Shown here: piece by piece, positions 33,739 to 43,072 of the stretch | Layout of the letters: every line of letters begins with the position of its first letter | Position numbering within the stretch: the first letter of the stretch is position 1 | From: Clostridium paridis | GTDB taxonomy: Bacteria; Bacillota; Clostridia; Clostridiales; Clostridiaceae | Length of the DNA: 64,000 nucleotides | NCBI RefSeq assembly: GCF_016765615.1 | Contig: NZ_JAESWA010000028.1 | Span: 41,681-105,680, forward strand | Direction: 5' to 3' | Position numbers and translations under genes: made by a program | The notes under the pieces: model-generated | What the model was told of the DNA's origin: nothing | The model's input: only the letters and a program-made list of their open reading frames with translations | The model's database searches: none

Positions 33739-35970
33739 CTAAGCTGAACAGCTTTCACAATCTTCAACTGTTAGTGATTTAGAACGTACATAATAAATAC
33801 TCTTAACTCCGCTTTTGCAGGCTTCTATATAAAGATTCATAATTTGCCTCATAGTATAATTAGTTGTTATATATAAATTAAAAGACTGTCCTTGATCTAT
33901 GTGTCTTTGTCTTACCCCATTCATTTTAACACTCCATGCCTGATCTATATTATATGCAGAAATATAGTACCAATAATTGTCCATAGATAAATTAGGAGCT
34001 GTTTTAGGGGTTATGCTTCCTTTCTTCTCCTCAAGCCAGAATCTAGACATTACTGGATCTACCCCTTCAGATGTACCAGCAATAGTTGCTGTTGAACCAT
34101 TTGGTGCAACAGATATTAAATACCCATTTCTCATTCCATTATGTTTTACCTCTTCTTTAAGTCCATTCCATCTTTGCGAATTATACTCTCTTAGCTTAAA
34201 ATAATCTCCACTTGCCCAATCTGAGCCTTCAAAGTATGGATAGGAACCTTTTTCTTTAGATATCTTCGTACTTGCTTTGATCGCATAATAATTGATATTT
34301 TCATATACCTTATCTACAAACTCTCTATGATCATCTGATGTCCATCCTATCTTATTATTTGCAAGCATATGATGATATCCTGAGGTTCCAAGACCTATTG
34401 CTCTGTACCTTTTATTAGTTACTTCTGCAAACGGAACTGAATAGTAATTTAAATCAATAACATTGTCCATAGCTCTTATTTGAGTTTCAACAACATACTC
34501 AAGTTCTCTTTCGTTTAATACATCGATATTTCCTAAAACTAGTGAAGATAAGTTGCATACTACAAAATCTCCTGATTTAGTTTTCTCAACAATTATCTTA
34601 TCTCCATTTTCATCAACAATTTCTTCTTGAAGTATTTCCATTGAACTCATGTTTTGCATTATTTCTGTGCATAAGTTAGATGAATATATCATTCCTTTGT
34701 GTTTATTTGGATTCATTTCATTTACTGCATCTCTGTAAAATGCGAAAGGAGTTCCTGTTTCAGCTGCACTTTTAATAATAAGCCTAATAATATCCTTAAC
34801 ACTCATTACCCTTTTCTCTATTCTATCGTCTTCCACACATTCATAATATCTTTTTTCCCACTCTTCACCATAAAAATCTTCTAATGAATAACCTTTTGCA
34901 CTTCTTATCTCATGTGGACACATCATATACCAGTTAGCATCAATATCCTCTTCTGCAAGCTTCCAAAATAGATTTGGATAGCATAACCCCGGAAATACAT
35001 CATGTGCCTTCTTTCTATCGTCTCCATTATTAGTCTTTATTTGTAAGAATTCTGGAATATCCTTATGCCATGCATCTAACCAAACTGCAACACTTCCATT
35101 TCTAACGCCAAGCTGATCTACAGCAATAGCTGTGTCATTAAAAAGTTTTACCCACGGTATAACACCACCAGAAGCTCCTTTAAAACCTCTGATTGGTGAT
35201 CCTAAAGATCTTATCTTTCCAATGTATATTCCCATTCCGCCACCAAATTTTGAGACTTTTGCGAAGTTATCTAATGATTTATATATACCCTTTAAAGAGT
35301 CATCTACAGTATCTATAAAGCATGAACTTAATTGATAAAATGGCTTTCTCGCATTAGACATAGTTGGAGTTGCCATAGTTGCCTTCAAAGAACTTAAAAC
35401 ATCATAAATTCTTTTAGCCCAATACAATCTGTTCTCCTTTTTTTCTGGAATTGCTAAATGCATAGCTATTCCCATAAACATTTGTTGTGGTAATTCTAAA
35501 GTTTTTCTATTGAAATCTTGTATTAGGTATCTTTTAGCAAGTAAGCTTATCCCTCCATATGTAAATAAGAAATCTCTCTCTGGCTTTAATTCTTTCTCTA
35601 AGATTTCAATATCCTCTTTTGAATAATTCTCTAAGATATACTTTCCATATAATCCTTCATTCGTAAGTAGCTTTATAAACTCATATAGGTTTTTATATGG
35701 ATCTTCTGTTTCTCCTAGTGCTCTGTTTTCTTTGATCTCATCGTATAACATATATGTAAACAATCTTGCAGCACCTTTTTCCCATTTTGGCTCTTCAGCT
35801 GAGGTTAATTCTAAAAGTACTTGCATAGTTGCTTTAATCCTTTGTTTACTATCCATTTTAGGAGTAATTATCCTCTCTAATGCTTTTGATAGTCTTTCCT
35901 CGTTATAAACTTCCTTTTCACCGTTTATGGCTTCTAATGCTATTTTTATTAAGTTTAACAAATCCTCCAT
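33739..35970 (-). CDS. nrdA: Class I ribonucleotide reductase alpha subunit
   Basis: A 743-residue catalytic subunit. The active-site cysteines are in YQLSSCFIDT and SNLCTEI, and the C-terminal redox pair is CESCSA. Catalytic-barrel segments GGGMGIYIGKIRSLGSPI and SVAPNGSTATIAGTSEG are well conserved. The first 90 residues are helical and do not show a full ATP-cone signature. GGAGGGG lies seven bases before the ATG. Two NrdR-like boxes and a strong sigma-A promoter precede the gene, so the operon is probably repressed by NrdR when dATP is plentiful. Confidence 0.96.
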   Translation of the reverse strand: MEDLLNLIKIALEAINGEKEVYNEERLSKALERIITPKMDSKQRIKATMQVLLELTSAEEPKWEKGAARLFTYMLYDEIKENRALGETEDPYKNLYEFIKLLTNEGLYGKYILENYSKEDIEILEKELKPERDFLFTYGGISLLAKRYLIQDFNRKTLELPQQMFMGIAMHLAIPEKKENRLYWAKRIYDVLSSLKATMATPTMSNARKPFYQLSSCFIDTVDDSLKGIYKSLDNFAKVSKFGGGMGIYIGKIRSLGSPIRGFKGASGGVIPWVKLFNDTAIAVDQLGVRNGSVAVWLDAWHKDIPEFLQIKTNNGDDRKKAHDVFPGLCYPNLFWKLAEEDIDANWYMMCPHEIRSAKGYSLEDFYGEEWEKRYYECVEDDRIEKRVMSVKDIIRLIIKSAAETGTPFAFYRDAVNEMNPNKHKGMIYSSNLCTEIMQNMSSMEILQEEIVDENGDKIIVEKTKSGDFVVCNLSSLVLGNIDVLNERELEYVVETQIRAMDNVIDLNYYSVPFAEVTNKRYRAIGLGTSGYHHMLANNKIGWTSDDHREFVDKVYENINYYAIKASTKISKEKGSYPYFEGSDWASGDYFKLREYNSQRWNGLKEEVKHNGMRNGYLISVAPNGSTATIAGTSEGVDPVMSRFWLEEKKGSITPKTAPNLSMDNYWYYISAYNIDQAWSVKMNGVRQRHIDQGQSFNLYITTNYTMRQIMNLYIEACKSGVKSIYYVRSKSLTVEDCESCSA

Positions 35971-35980
35971 GATATCCCCT

Positions 35981-36038
35981 CCACTAGATATTGTATGCCT
36001 AAGTTTTCATTCTTAGCGTTTCATACAATATATTGTCC
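35981..36038. promoter_or_regulatory. Two NrdR-like boxes upstream of nrdAB
   Basis: CCACTAGATATTGTAT (35981-35996) and ATACAATATATTGTCC (36023-36038) match the NrdR consensus ACACTATATATAGTGT at 12 and 11 of 16 positions. Centres are 42 bases apart, four helical turns, as expected for cooperative NrdR binding. The outer box overlaps the predicted transcript start. Confidence 0.68.
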
Positions 36039-36043
36039 ATATA

Positions 36044-36072
36044 ATTATAGTTGCTTAATTTTAAATTGTAAA
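36044..36072 (-). promoter_or_regulatory. Sigma-A promoter of nrdA-nrdB
   Basis: On the minus strand TTTACA (36067-36072), 17-base spacer, TATAAT (36044-36049). Transcription would begin near 36037, inside the distal NrdR-like box. Confidence 0.82.
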
Positions 36073-36233
36073 TTTTGATAACATATATTTAAGTAAAATA
36101 AACCACATTATCTCTTATTATCTTTTGTTTTCCATATAATTTCTTATCAATATTGTTTCTCCCTTAAAATACAATCTTTATTAATATACATTCTCCAGAC
36201 AATCCTGTCAATTGATATATATCTAAAAAATAT

Positions 36234-36264
36234 AAGGATGGACTAGTTACACTAGTCCATCCTT
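36234..36264 (-). terminator. Terminator of the two-component operon
   Basis: AAGGATGGACTAGT / ACTAGTCCATCCTT with a three-base loop, followed on the minus strand by ATATTTTTT; nine bases past the kinase stop. Confidence 0.92.
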
Positions 36265-36272
36265 ATATAAAT

Positions 36273-38120
36273 TTATTTTTTCAACATAATATAGACTTTA
36301 AACATATCGCCTTCAACTTCTAGCCTTAAATCTCCATTATGTATTTCTAGAATATTCTTAACTATTGCTAATCCAAGTCCTGAGCCTTCAATATCTGATG
36401 TTCTAGAAGAGTCAGCCCTTACAAACCTCTCCATCATCCTCTCAGGTTTAAAGTTCATTTCATACGAAGATATATTCTTAAAACTAATTGTTACCCAACT
36501 TCCATCATCAAAGATATCAATATATATTCTTGTATCTTCTAATGAATATTTTAGAGCATTGGTAATTATATTATCAAAAACTCTTACCATTTTATCAGGA
36601 TCCACATCCATAACAATACTTTCATTATATGTTACAACCTTTGTAGTAAGTCCTCTTTCTTTTAACTTCTCTTGATACTCTCCTAATATCATGTGTATAA
36701 GCTGGACAATATCCACTTTAGCCTTATTTAACTTAATCTTTCCAGAAGATAGTTTAGACATTTCAAACAGATCATCTATTAATATTTTTAATCGTTGAGA
36801 TTTTGCCCCAAGTATCTTTAAATATTCATTTTTCTCATCTTTTGTTATATCTTCTCTCCCTAATATGTTTACGTAATTAATAATCGATGTTAATGGAGTT
36901 TTTAAATCATGAGAAACATTTGAAATTAATTCTGTTTTTAATCTCTCATTTTTTACTCTCTCTTCAGCAACTTGTCTATACCCTTCCTGCATATGCTTTA
37001 TACCTTGTACAATTTCACTAATTTCACTTTTACTTTTATATTTTAATTCAGCATCCATATTTCCCTTATCATACTCTCTTACCATATCTAACAATTCATA
37101 TATAAATACATAATTTCTTAAAATACTAAATATTAAATATGTTACTAATATTAAAATAAATCCTAAGTTAATAAGAGATAGTGTTGTATGAATAATTTGC
37201 ATATCCAGATTCAAATGTAATAGACTTCCGAGATAAATTAGTATCCTTTGAATATCGAGCCCCCAAAAAGGCATTACAATAAAATTAACTATAATTAGTC
37301 CACTTATCAAAATCAAAACTTTGTTATTTAGATTTTTTATAATCCTCTTTGGCACCTCTTTTAAATAGTAAACACCTTCTCCAAGTTTGCTATTCCTGAT
37401 TTCATCTATTACTTCAATATAACCCTTTGTTTTAAATAAAAACTCATATTTAATTAATATTACTATTATTAGGGATAGATTTAAAATAAAGGCCAAAAAG
37501 AGCATTCTATTTTTAACAATAGAATTATCATAAACAGTTCCTCTAACAAAATAATATTCGTTTATTCCTCTCATATTTTTCTTTTTTTCTGGTGTCACAG
37601 AAAAGTTCTGACTTTTTGTTATTTCATTAAAATCTTTATCGTTATCAATTTTATAATAAACTATTCCTTCTTTATTAGCTAACTCTTCAAATAGTTCATC
37701 TGCCTTAGCACCTCCAACTATTTGATCTGAAACCCAGCCTCTGTTAGTTATATAATAAGGAATTCCTTTATCATCTTTTAAATCTTCGTCTATATATATG
37801 TAACCTATATAATAACTATCATCCATTGTGTCCTGATTATATTTTCTTGCATCTACTAAAGCTTGGTTTCCTTGATTTAAAATATTATATTGTCCTTGAA
37901 TATTTGATATAAGCTGCAAACTATCATTAACTAATCTTCTTTCTTTATATTTTTTACTATTTATTATAGTGTCATAGGTAAATATTCCTCTTGAGGCCTC
38001 CATAATAAACGTAGTTATTATATTAAATGTTAGTATTATCATAGTTGAGCAAATAACAACATCAATTATTGAAAACTTACACTTCCACTTATAATATTTA
38101 CTTTTCAATCTTATACCCAA
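36273..38120 (-). CDS. Membrane sensor histidine kinase
   Basis: A 615-residue kinase. A first span at about residues 20-40 and a 170-residue extracytoplasmic part are followed by spans near 210-228, 268-288 and 310-333, then a HAMP-like region, the HisKA box ELISNVSHDLKTPLTSI and a HATPase domain with NALKYS and SDIEGSGLGLAIVKN. It should phosphorylate the regulator encoded just upstream, whose gene it overlaps by 23 bases. The TTG start at 38120 is the most upstream possible within the overlap; a second TTG lies four codons later. The four-span layout resembles kinases sensing envelope stress. The signal is unknown. Confidence 0.92.
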   Translation of the reverse strand: MGIRLKSKYYKWKCKFSIIDVVICSTMIILTFNIITTFIMEASRGIFTYDTIINSKKYKERRLVNDSLQLISNIQGQYNILNQGNQALVDARKYNQDTMDDSYYIGYIYIDEDLKDDKGIPYYITNRGWVSDQIVGGAKADELFEELANKEGIVYYKIDNDKDFNEITKSQNFSVTPEKKKNMRGINEYYFVRGTVYDNSIVKNRMLFLAFILNLSLIIVILIKYEFLFKTKGYIEVIDEIRNSKLGEGVYYLKEVPKRIIKNLNNKVLILISGLIIVNFIVMPFWGLDIQRILIYLGSLLHLNLDMQIIHTTLSLINLGFILILVTYLIFSILRNYVFIYELLDMVREYDKGNMDAELKYKSKSEISEIVQGIKHMQEGYRQVAEERVKNERLKTELISNVSHDLKTPLTSIINYVNILGREDITKDEKNEYLKILGAKSQRLKILIDDLFEMSKLSSGKIKLNKAKVDIVQLIHMILGEYQEKLKERGLTTKVVTYNESIVMDVDPDKMVRVFDNIITNALKYSLEDTRIYIDIFDDGSWVTISFKNISSYEMNFKPERMMERFVRADSSRTSDIEGSGLGLAIVKNILEIHNGDLRLEVEGDMFKVYIMLKK

Positions 38121-38805
38121 TACCCCACACCACCTTCAAGTATTCAGGTTCTTTTGGATTTATTTCAATTTTTTCTCTAATTCTTCTTACATGAACCGTA
38201 ACAGTATTTTCACTATTATAGAAAGGCTCGTCCCATACTCTTTCATAAATTTCTTGGATGGAGAAAATTCTACCTGGATTAGAAACTAGAAGTAATAGTA
38301 TTTTATATTCTGTTGCCGTTACTTTTATTTCTTTTCCCCTAACAGATATAGTTTTTCTTTCCTTGTCTATTACCAAGTCTCTTATAGATACAATTTCCCC
38401 TTGCATTTCTCTTTCTCTATTTTTCGCCATTATAGGATTATCATATCTCCTCAACTGAGATTTTACTCTTGCTACTAGCTCTAGATGATTAAATGGCTTA
38501 GTAACATAGTCATCGGCTCCTAAATTCAATCCTAAGACCTTATCAGAATCCTCTCCTTTTGCTGATAACATTATAATAGGTACATTACTTGTCTCTCTAA
38601 TCTTCATGCATGTTCTAATTCCATCTAATTTAGGCATCATTATGTCTAATATAATAAGATGCGGCTTCTCATTTTCAAATATCTCCAGTGCATCTTCTCC
38701 ATCTCTTGCCTTTAGAACTTTAAAATTTTCTCCCCTTAGATATATCTCAATTGCTTCTCTTATTTCTCTTTCATCGTCAGCAACTAATATTTTATAAATT
38801 TCCAT
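38098..38805 (-). CDS. OmpR-family response regulator
   Basis: A 235-residue regulator. The receiver has acidic pair DDE near the start, the phospho-accepting Asp in LIILDIMMPKLDG and the conserved KPFNHLEL lysine; the C-terminal winged helix holds VTATEYKILLLL and VTVHVRRIREKIE. ATG 38805 is used, as GGGGTGAG precedes it; an in-frame ATG 21 bases upstream has no ribosome binding site. It is cotranscribed with the overlapping kinase gene. The divergent neighbour is yitT-like, which could be a target, but no repeat supporting this was found. Confidence 0.94.
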   Translation of the reverse strand: MEIYKILVADDEREIREAIEIYLRGENFKVLKARDGEDALEIFENEKPHLIILDIMMPKLDGIRTCMKIRETSNVPIIMLSAKGEDSDKVLGLNLGADDYVTKPFNHLELVARVKSQLRRYDNPIMAKNREREMQGEIVSIRDLVIDKERKTISVRGKEIKVTATEYKILLLLVSNPGRIFSIQEIYERVWDEPFYNSENTVTVHVRRIREKIEINPKEPEYLKVVWGIGYKIEK

Positions 38806-38938
38806 AATTCTCACCCCATCTTCCATTTTAATAAATATGTCATAAGAAGTTTATATAAATTTATTAAATCTTTCTTAAAATTTTACATTTATTTATAAAT
38901 TTATTATATCAGATTATCACGTTTTACTTTAATTATTG

Positions 38939-38966
38939 TTGTTAAATTCCATTATTGATTTATAAT
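38939..38966 (+). promoter_or_regulatory. Probable sigma-A promoter of the yitT-family gene
   Basis: TTGTTA (38939-38944), 16-base spacer, TATAAT (38961-38966), about 35 bases before the start codon. Confidence 0.62.
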
Positions 38967-39000
38967 ATATATGAAAACCATAACTTAAGAGGAGAATATC

Positions 39001-39858
39001 ATGGAATTTATTAGAGACAAAAAAAACTTATGTTTAGACATCTTATTGATCTTTGTAGGATGCTTTATTGCATCTCTAGGAGTTAATATTTTCTTAGCAA
39101 ACGCTAAACTTTTAAGTGGAGGTGCAACTGGTTTAGCCCTAATAATCCAGTACTTCACTGGATTTAAAGCTGGTTATTCCGTTTTTCTTTTAAATCTCCC
39201 ACTGTTTGTAATTAGTTACTTTAAATTAAGCAAACAATTTACTCTTTATTCAGCTATAGGAATGATTTCTTTAACTGTTTCTTTATTAATAACTGAAAGA
39301 TTTAATTTACATATTAATATTGATGATTTACTCGTTTATTGTATATATGGCGGAGCATTATGTGGTATAGGCTATAGTATCGTTTTTCTTAGAAACGGAT
39401 CAACAGGCGGAACTGACATAATCACAATGCTCATTAGAAAGAAATATTCAAACTTCGATATTGGAACTGTTGGTTTTACTATTAACGTTTTAGTAGTTAT
39501 TCTAGGTGCTATATTTTTCGGATTACCTAGAGCTTTATATACTCTTATATCTATATATTTGCAAAACATTATTCTTGATAAAGTATTAAAAGGATTAGGA
39601 ACAAAAAAACTTTTAATGATTCTTACTGAAAAAGAAGAGGATGTCATTAAATTTATTATGAATAATATGCATAGAGGTGTTACTTCTTTAAATGCTGAAG
39701 GAGAATATACTCATCATAAGAAGAAAATGATCTATTGTATAGTTACTCTACCCCAATTGGTGTATTTAAAATCACAAATCACTTCCATTGATCCTAAGTC
39801 ATTTATAACCATAATCGACGTTTCTGAAGTAAGAGGAAGAGGATTTAAAAATTTATAA
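39001..39858 (+). CDS. YitT family membrane protein
   Basis: A 285-residue protein with five or six hydrophobic spans in residues 10-190 and a C-terminal soluble DUF2179 domain of about 80 residues. Marks of the family are NIFLANAKLLSGGATGLALI at the start, RNGSTGGTDIITMLIRKK in the middle, and TSLNAEGEYTHHKKKMIYCIV in the tail (split here across residues 225-250). Function is unsettled; transport is presumed. AGAGGAG precedes the ATG. It is a single gene between a divergent two-component system and a converging fumarase operon. Confidence 0.9.
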   Translation: MEFIRDKKNLCLDILLIFVGCFIASLGVNIFLANAKLLSGGATGLALIIQYFTGFKAGYSVFLLNLPLFVISYFKLSKQFTLYSAIGMISLTVSLLITERFNLHINIDDLLVYCIYGGALCGIGYSIVFLRNGSTGGTDIITMLIRKKYSNFDIGTVGFTINVLVVILGAIFFGLPRALYTLISIYLQNIILDKVLKGLGTKKLLMILTEKEEDVIKFIMNNMHRGVTSLNAEGEYTHHKKKMIYCIVTLPQLVYLKSQITSIDPKSFITIIDVSEVRGRGFKNL

Positions 39859-39870
39859 AAATATATAAGA

Positions 39871-39916
39871 AAAGACCACTTTATGAACTTTATAAGGTTC
39901 CATAAATGTGGTCTTT
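39871..39916. terminator. Bidirectional terminator between yitT-family gene and fumB
   Basis: AAAGACCAC / GTGGTCTTT with further pairing inside (TTATG / CATAA). It lies between converging stop codons. Confidence 0.85.
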
Positions 39917-39921
39917 ACATT

Positions 39922-40485
39922 TTATTTACTATTTAATGTATTTAGATATTCCTTTTGTCCGATTTCGTATAAGTTATTTCCATTAGCATCTATAACAACT
40001 ACAAGTGGCATATCGATAACTGTTAGCTTTCTAATTGCTTCTGCTCCCAAGTCCTCATATGCTATTAATTCCGATTCTTTGATACATTTAGCTGTAAGTG
40101 CTGCTGCACCACCAATAGCTCCAAAATAAATGGCTTTATTCTTTATCATAGACTGGATTACGTTAACGTCCCTTGCCCCTTTACCAATCATTCCTCTCAA
40201 TCCTAGGTCCAGAAGCTTAGGTGCATAGGAATCCATTCTATAGCTTGTAGTTGGACCAGCAGATCCTATAACTTGTCCTGGCTTAGGTGGTGTTGGCCCT
40301 ACATAGTATATAATTTGATCCATTAATTCAATAGGAAGCTCCTTGCCATCTTCTATAAGTTCAACCAATCTCTTATGTGCTGCATCTCTAGCTGTATATA
40401 TCTCTCCTGATAATAAAACAATATCTCCTGCATTAAGTGTCATAGCTTGTTCTTCAGTTATTGGTGCATTAATCTTAATTTCCAT
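39922..40485 (-). CDS. fumB: Class I fumarate hydratase, beta (C-terminal) subunit
   Basis: A 187-residue subunit of the two-subunit iron-sulfur fumarase, which interconverts fumarate and malate. Conserved segments are DIVLLSGEIYTARDAAHKRL, YVGPTPPKPGQVIGSAGPTTS (split across residues 65-85) and GKGARDVN. ATG 40485 is chosen because GGGGTG precedes it; a GTG three codons upstream overlaps that site. It starts 11 bases after the alpha gene. Some homologues are L(+)-tartrate dehydratases, and the two cannot be told apart by motif here; fumarase is more likely in this genus. Confidence 0.9.
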   Translation of the reverse strand: MEIKINAPITEEQAMTLNAGDIVLLSGEIYTARDAAHKRLVELIEDGKELPIELMDQIIYYVGPTPPKPGQVIGSAGPTTSYRMDSYAPKLLDLGLRGMIGKGARDVNVIQSMIKNKAIYFGAIGGAAALTAKCIKESELIAYEDLGAEAIRKLTVIDMPLVVVIDANGNNLYEIGQKEYLNTLNSK

Positions 40486-40496
40486 ATATATCACCC

Positions 40497-41339
40497 CTAT
40501 AATATAACTTCTGCGTGTCTTGTAGCGTGACAGCTTATATTAACTGCTACTGGCAAACCTGCAATGTGAGTTGGAAATACTTCAATATTTACTCCTAAAG
40601 CAGTTGTCTTACCTCCAAATCCTTGTGGACCTATACCTAATTCATTTATTTTCCTAAGCATTTCATCTTCTAATTCTCTATAGAATTCATTTTCATTTCT
40701 TTGCTCAATATTTCTTAGGAGCGCCCTTTTAGAAATTTCTGCTGCTTTTTCAAATGTTCCCCCTATTCCAACACCTACTATTATTGGAGGACAAGGATTA
40801 GGTCCAGCTAGTTTTACTGTTTCAATGATAAAATCCTTAACTCCCTGAACACCGTCAGAAGGCTTTAGCATTTTGATTCTACTCATATTCTCTGACCCAA
40901 AGCCTTTTGGTGCAATAACTATTTTAATTTTATCCCCTGGAACTATATCTAGATGTATTACCGCTGGAGTGTTATCTCCTGTATTCACTCTATTTATAGG
41001 ATCTTTCACTACAGACTTTCTTAAATATCCCTCTTCATATCCTTTTCTTACTCCTTCATTTATGGCATCATATAAATTCCCACCAACCACATGTACATCT
41101 TGTCCAAGTTCAACAAATATTACAGCCATACCAGTATCTTGGCACATGGGCATATTTTCTTTTTCTGCTATATTTGAATTAAGTATTATCTTTTCTAACA
41201 TTTCTTTTGCAATTGGAAAGGTTTCTTCTTCCTTTGATTTATTTAATACATTTCTAATATCTTTACTAAGATAATGATTAGAATCTATACATATTTTTTT
41301 AACAGCTTCAATTATTTCTATTACATCTATTTCTCTCAT
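40497..41339 (-). CDS. fumA: Class I fumarate hydratase, alpha (N-terminal) subunit
   Basis: A 280-residue subunit that holds the oxygen-sensitive [4Fe-4S] cluster. Cluster cysteines lie in MCQDTGM, PNPCPP and SCHATRHAE. RVNTGDNTPAVIHLDIVPGD and GIGPQGFGGKTTALGV are typical of the family. ATG 41339 is used because AGGAGG lies seven bases before it; a longer frame upstream has no site. The beta gene follows 11 bases downstream. It is oriented away from an unknown membrane-anchored protein gene. A tartrate dehydratase role cannot be excluded. Confidence 0.92.
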   Translation of the reverse strand: MREIDVIEIIEAVKKICIDSNHYLSKDIRNVLNKSKEEETFPIAKEMLEKIILNSNIAEKENMPMCQDTGMAVIFVELGQDVHVVGGNLYDAINEGVRKGYEEGYLRKSVVKDPINRVNTGDNTPAVIHLDIVPGDKIKIVIAPKGFGSENMSRIKMLKPSDGVQGVKDFIIETVKLAGPNPCPPIIVGVGIGGTFEKAAEISKRALLRNIEQRNENEFYRELEDEMLRKINELGIGPQGFGGKTTALGVNIEVFPTHIAGLPVAVNISCHATRHAEVIL

Positions 41340-41443
41340 TCCTATACCTCCTGATAAAATTCCCTTAAAATAAAATACATTATGGAATATTCCCATTCTT
41401 TCTTAATTATAATTTAATAAGCAATTTCTTGAAAGGATTAATT

Positions 41444-42235
41444 ATGAATAATAATCATAATAAAATAATTTCAGCTCTTGGCTACATATTTATATTATTT
41501 TTTTTAGCTTTTCTGTTTTATAAATATTATGCCACCATATTTATTAATGGAGAAAATAATAAATCTAATCCACCAAATAATTCTATAAATGTTTCTCCTA
41601 TCACAGGAGAAGTTATTCAAAATGTAACTTCTAATGCGCCATTATTACAAGTAACTTATGAATTTAATGACATCTCAAGACTTTATAAAATTACATCTGC
41701 TGATATAGTTATAGAAGAATTTCCTTCTGAATCTGGCTCTTTAATTTATAAAGGTATATTTTACAATAAAAATATATCGTTAAATGAATCTATTAATACA
41801 ATTTCCTCTATTTCCACAAGCTCTTTACCAACTATTAAATTTTTAGATCCTCTTGAACTTGATAAAAATCTTTTTTCAAACAAAATTGACACAATTTTCA
41901 TTTCTTATACACCTCAATTAAACACTAGTTTTATTTATAAAAATGGCGAGTATTTTCATTATTCTACAAATGTACAAGATGTTAATAGATTTTCGAATAC
42001 TCCTATTACTTTTAAAAACGTTCTTGTAGAATTTAGGGATAAATCCGGAGACACTCACGATGGAATGTTGTTTTCTGGTGGAAAACTTCAGAAACTAAAA
42101 ATATCTGGCACTAAAATTACAATGATAAATGATTCTAAAGAACTACCATTTTCCTTATTAAGAGGCAACACCATTTGGATTAAATGTCCAAATTCCTCTA
42201 AAATAATAACTGCTGATTCACATATTGAAAGTTAA
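41444..42235 (+). CDS. Membrane-anchored protein of unknown function
   Basis: A 263-residue protein with one N-terminal span at about residues 12-32 (ALGYIFILFFLAFLFYKYYA) and a beta-rich, Asn/Ser/Thr-rich extracytoplasmic part. No catalytic motif or lipobox is seen. ATG 41444 is used, with GAAAGGA eight bases before it. It stands between the divergent fumarase operon and the converging cwlD gene, sharing a terminator with the latter. I do not recognise the family; nearness to cwlD gives only a weak hint of a spore or wall role. Confidence 0.75.
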   Translation: MNNNHNKIISALGYIFILFFLAFLFYKYYATIFINGENNKSNPPNNSINVSPITGEVIQNVTSNAPLLQVTYEFNDISRLYKITSADIVIEEFPSESGSLIYKGIFYNKNISLNESINTISSISTSSLPTIKFLDPLELDKNLFSNKIDTIFISYTPQLNTSFIYKNGEYFHYSTNVQDVNRFSNTPITFKNVLVEFRDKSGDTHDGMLFSGGKLQKLKISGTKITMINDSKELPFSLLRGNTIWIKCPNSSKIITADSHIES

Positions 42236-42261
42236 AAAGACCTATTTCAACATAGGTCTTT
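42236..42261. terminator. Bidirectional terminator between the unknown gene and cwlD
   Basis: AAAGACCTAT / ATAGGTCTTT around a six-base loop, with T-runs on both 3' sides. Confidence 0.92.
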
Positions 42262-42285
42262 ATATTTCCCAGGAAATTTGTATTT

Positions 42286-42957
42286 CTATTGTTTATAAAA
42301 TTCATTAATTCCATCTTTTAAAGCATCTGCAATCTTATCTTGATATTTTTCATCTTTTAACAATTCTTCTTCTTTTGAATTCGATAAAAAACCACACTCT
42401 ACTAAAACATTAGGTCCTGGATAATTGTCTCTTAAAATTCTATATTGTTCTTTAGCATCTTTAGGAACTCTATTATTATTTTTATCAAGAGTATTTTTTA
42501 GTGATTCTTGTAATATAAGTGCTAATTTCTTGCTTTCTTCATTTGATGCATGCCAAACTTGTGCGCCACTAACCTTGCTTTGAGGAAACATATTTTGATG
42601 AATGCTTATGAATATGTCACAATTTGTTTCTTTCTTCATTGCACATCTTTTTTTTAAATCTTCTACTTTCTTCTTTCCCTTAGTGTCTTCGCTATATAAC
42701 CCTTTATCTTCTTCTCTAGTTAAAAATACTTTATATCCCTCTTTATCTAATCTCTCTTTGAGCTTAATACTTATATTTAAGTTTATATCCTTTTCACTAG
42801 TGCCATTTTTTGATTTTGCACCTCCATCAATTCCCCCATGGCCAGGGTCAATTAAAATCACAGTTTCATTTTTTTCCTTTGCTTCTACCTTTTCTAGGTT
42901 AATATTGGTGAAAAATATGCTTATAACTATTAAGACCGTAGATATTATTCTTTTCAT
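42286..42957 (-). CDS. cwlD: Germination-type N-acetylmuramoyl-L-alanine amidase CwlD
   Basis: A 223-residue exported zinc amidase (Amidase_3). A signal peptide covers residues 1-26; the metal residues are in LIDPGHGGIDGGA (His) and the Glu that follows, FISIHQNMFPQSKV (His), and VLVECGFLSN (Glu). The size and single-domain form fit CwlD, which removes the peptide from muramic acid so that the cortex-specific muramic lactam can form. GGAGG precedes the ATG. It lies just beyond the rpsI terminator, the usual position of cwlD next to the ribosomal cluster in spore formers. Confidence 0.92.
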   Translation of the reverse strand: MKRIISTVLIVISIFFTNINLEKVEAKEKNETVILIDPGHGGIDGGAKSKNGTSEKDINLNISIKLKERLDKEGYKVFLTREEDKGLYSEDTKGKKKVEDLKKRCAMKKETNCDIFISIHQNMFPQSKVSGAQVWHASNEESKKLALILQESLKNTLDKNNNRVPKDAKEQYRILRDNYPGPNVLVECGFLSNSKEEELLKDEKYQDKIADALKDGINEFYKQ

Positions 42958-43035
42958 TTTTTAACCTCCAAACTATAATTTAAGCTTATTTTTCTCTTTT
43001 TTTGTTAACTATATTCTCTGAAAAATATAGAAAAA

Positions 43036-43057
43036 AAGAGAGTCTTTCGACTCTCTT
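43036..43057 (-). terminator. Terminator of rplM-rpsI
   Basis: AAGAGAGTC / GACTCTCTT with a four-base loop, followed on the minus strand by TTTTTTT; 15 bases past the rpsI stop. Confidence 0.94.
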
Positions 43058-43072
43058 CGTATGTTGAAAATA

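Larger units (their letters stand above)
35971..36272. other. Intergenic region upstream of nrdA
   Basis: 302 bases with no gene. From nrdA outward it holds the ribosome binding site, two NrdR-like boxes, a sigma-A promoter, about 150 AT-rich bases in which I see nothing clear, and the terminator of the two-component operon. Confidence 0.75.

Noticed and set aside
38806..39000. Binding site of the two-component regulator between its gene and the yitT-family gene
   Set aside because: No paired direct repeats of the OmpR type could be picked out from the AT-rich background.
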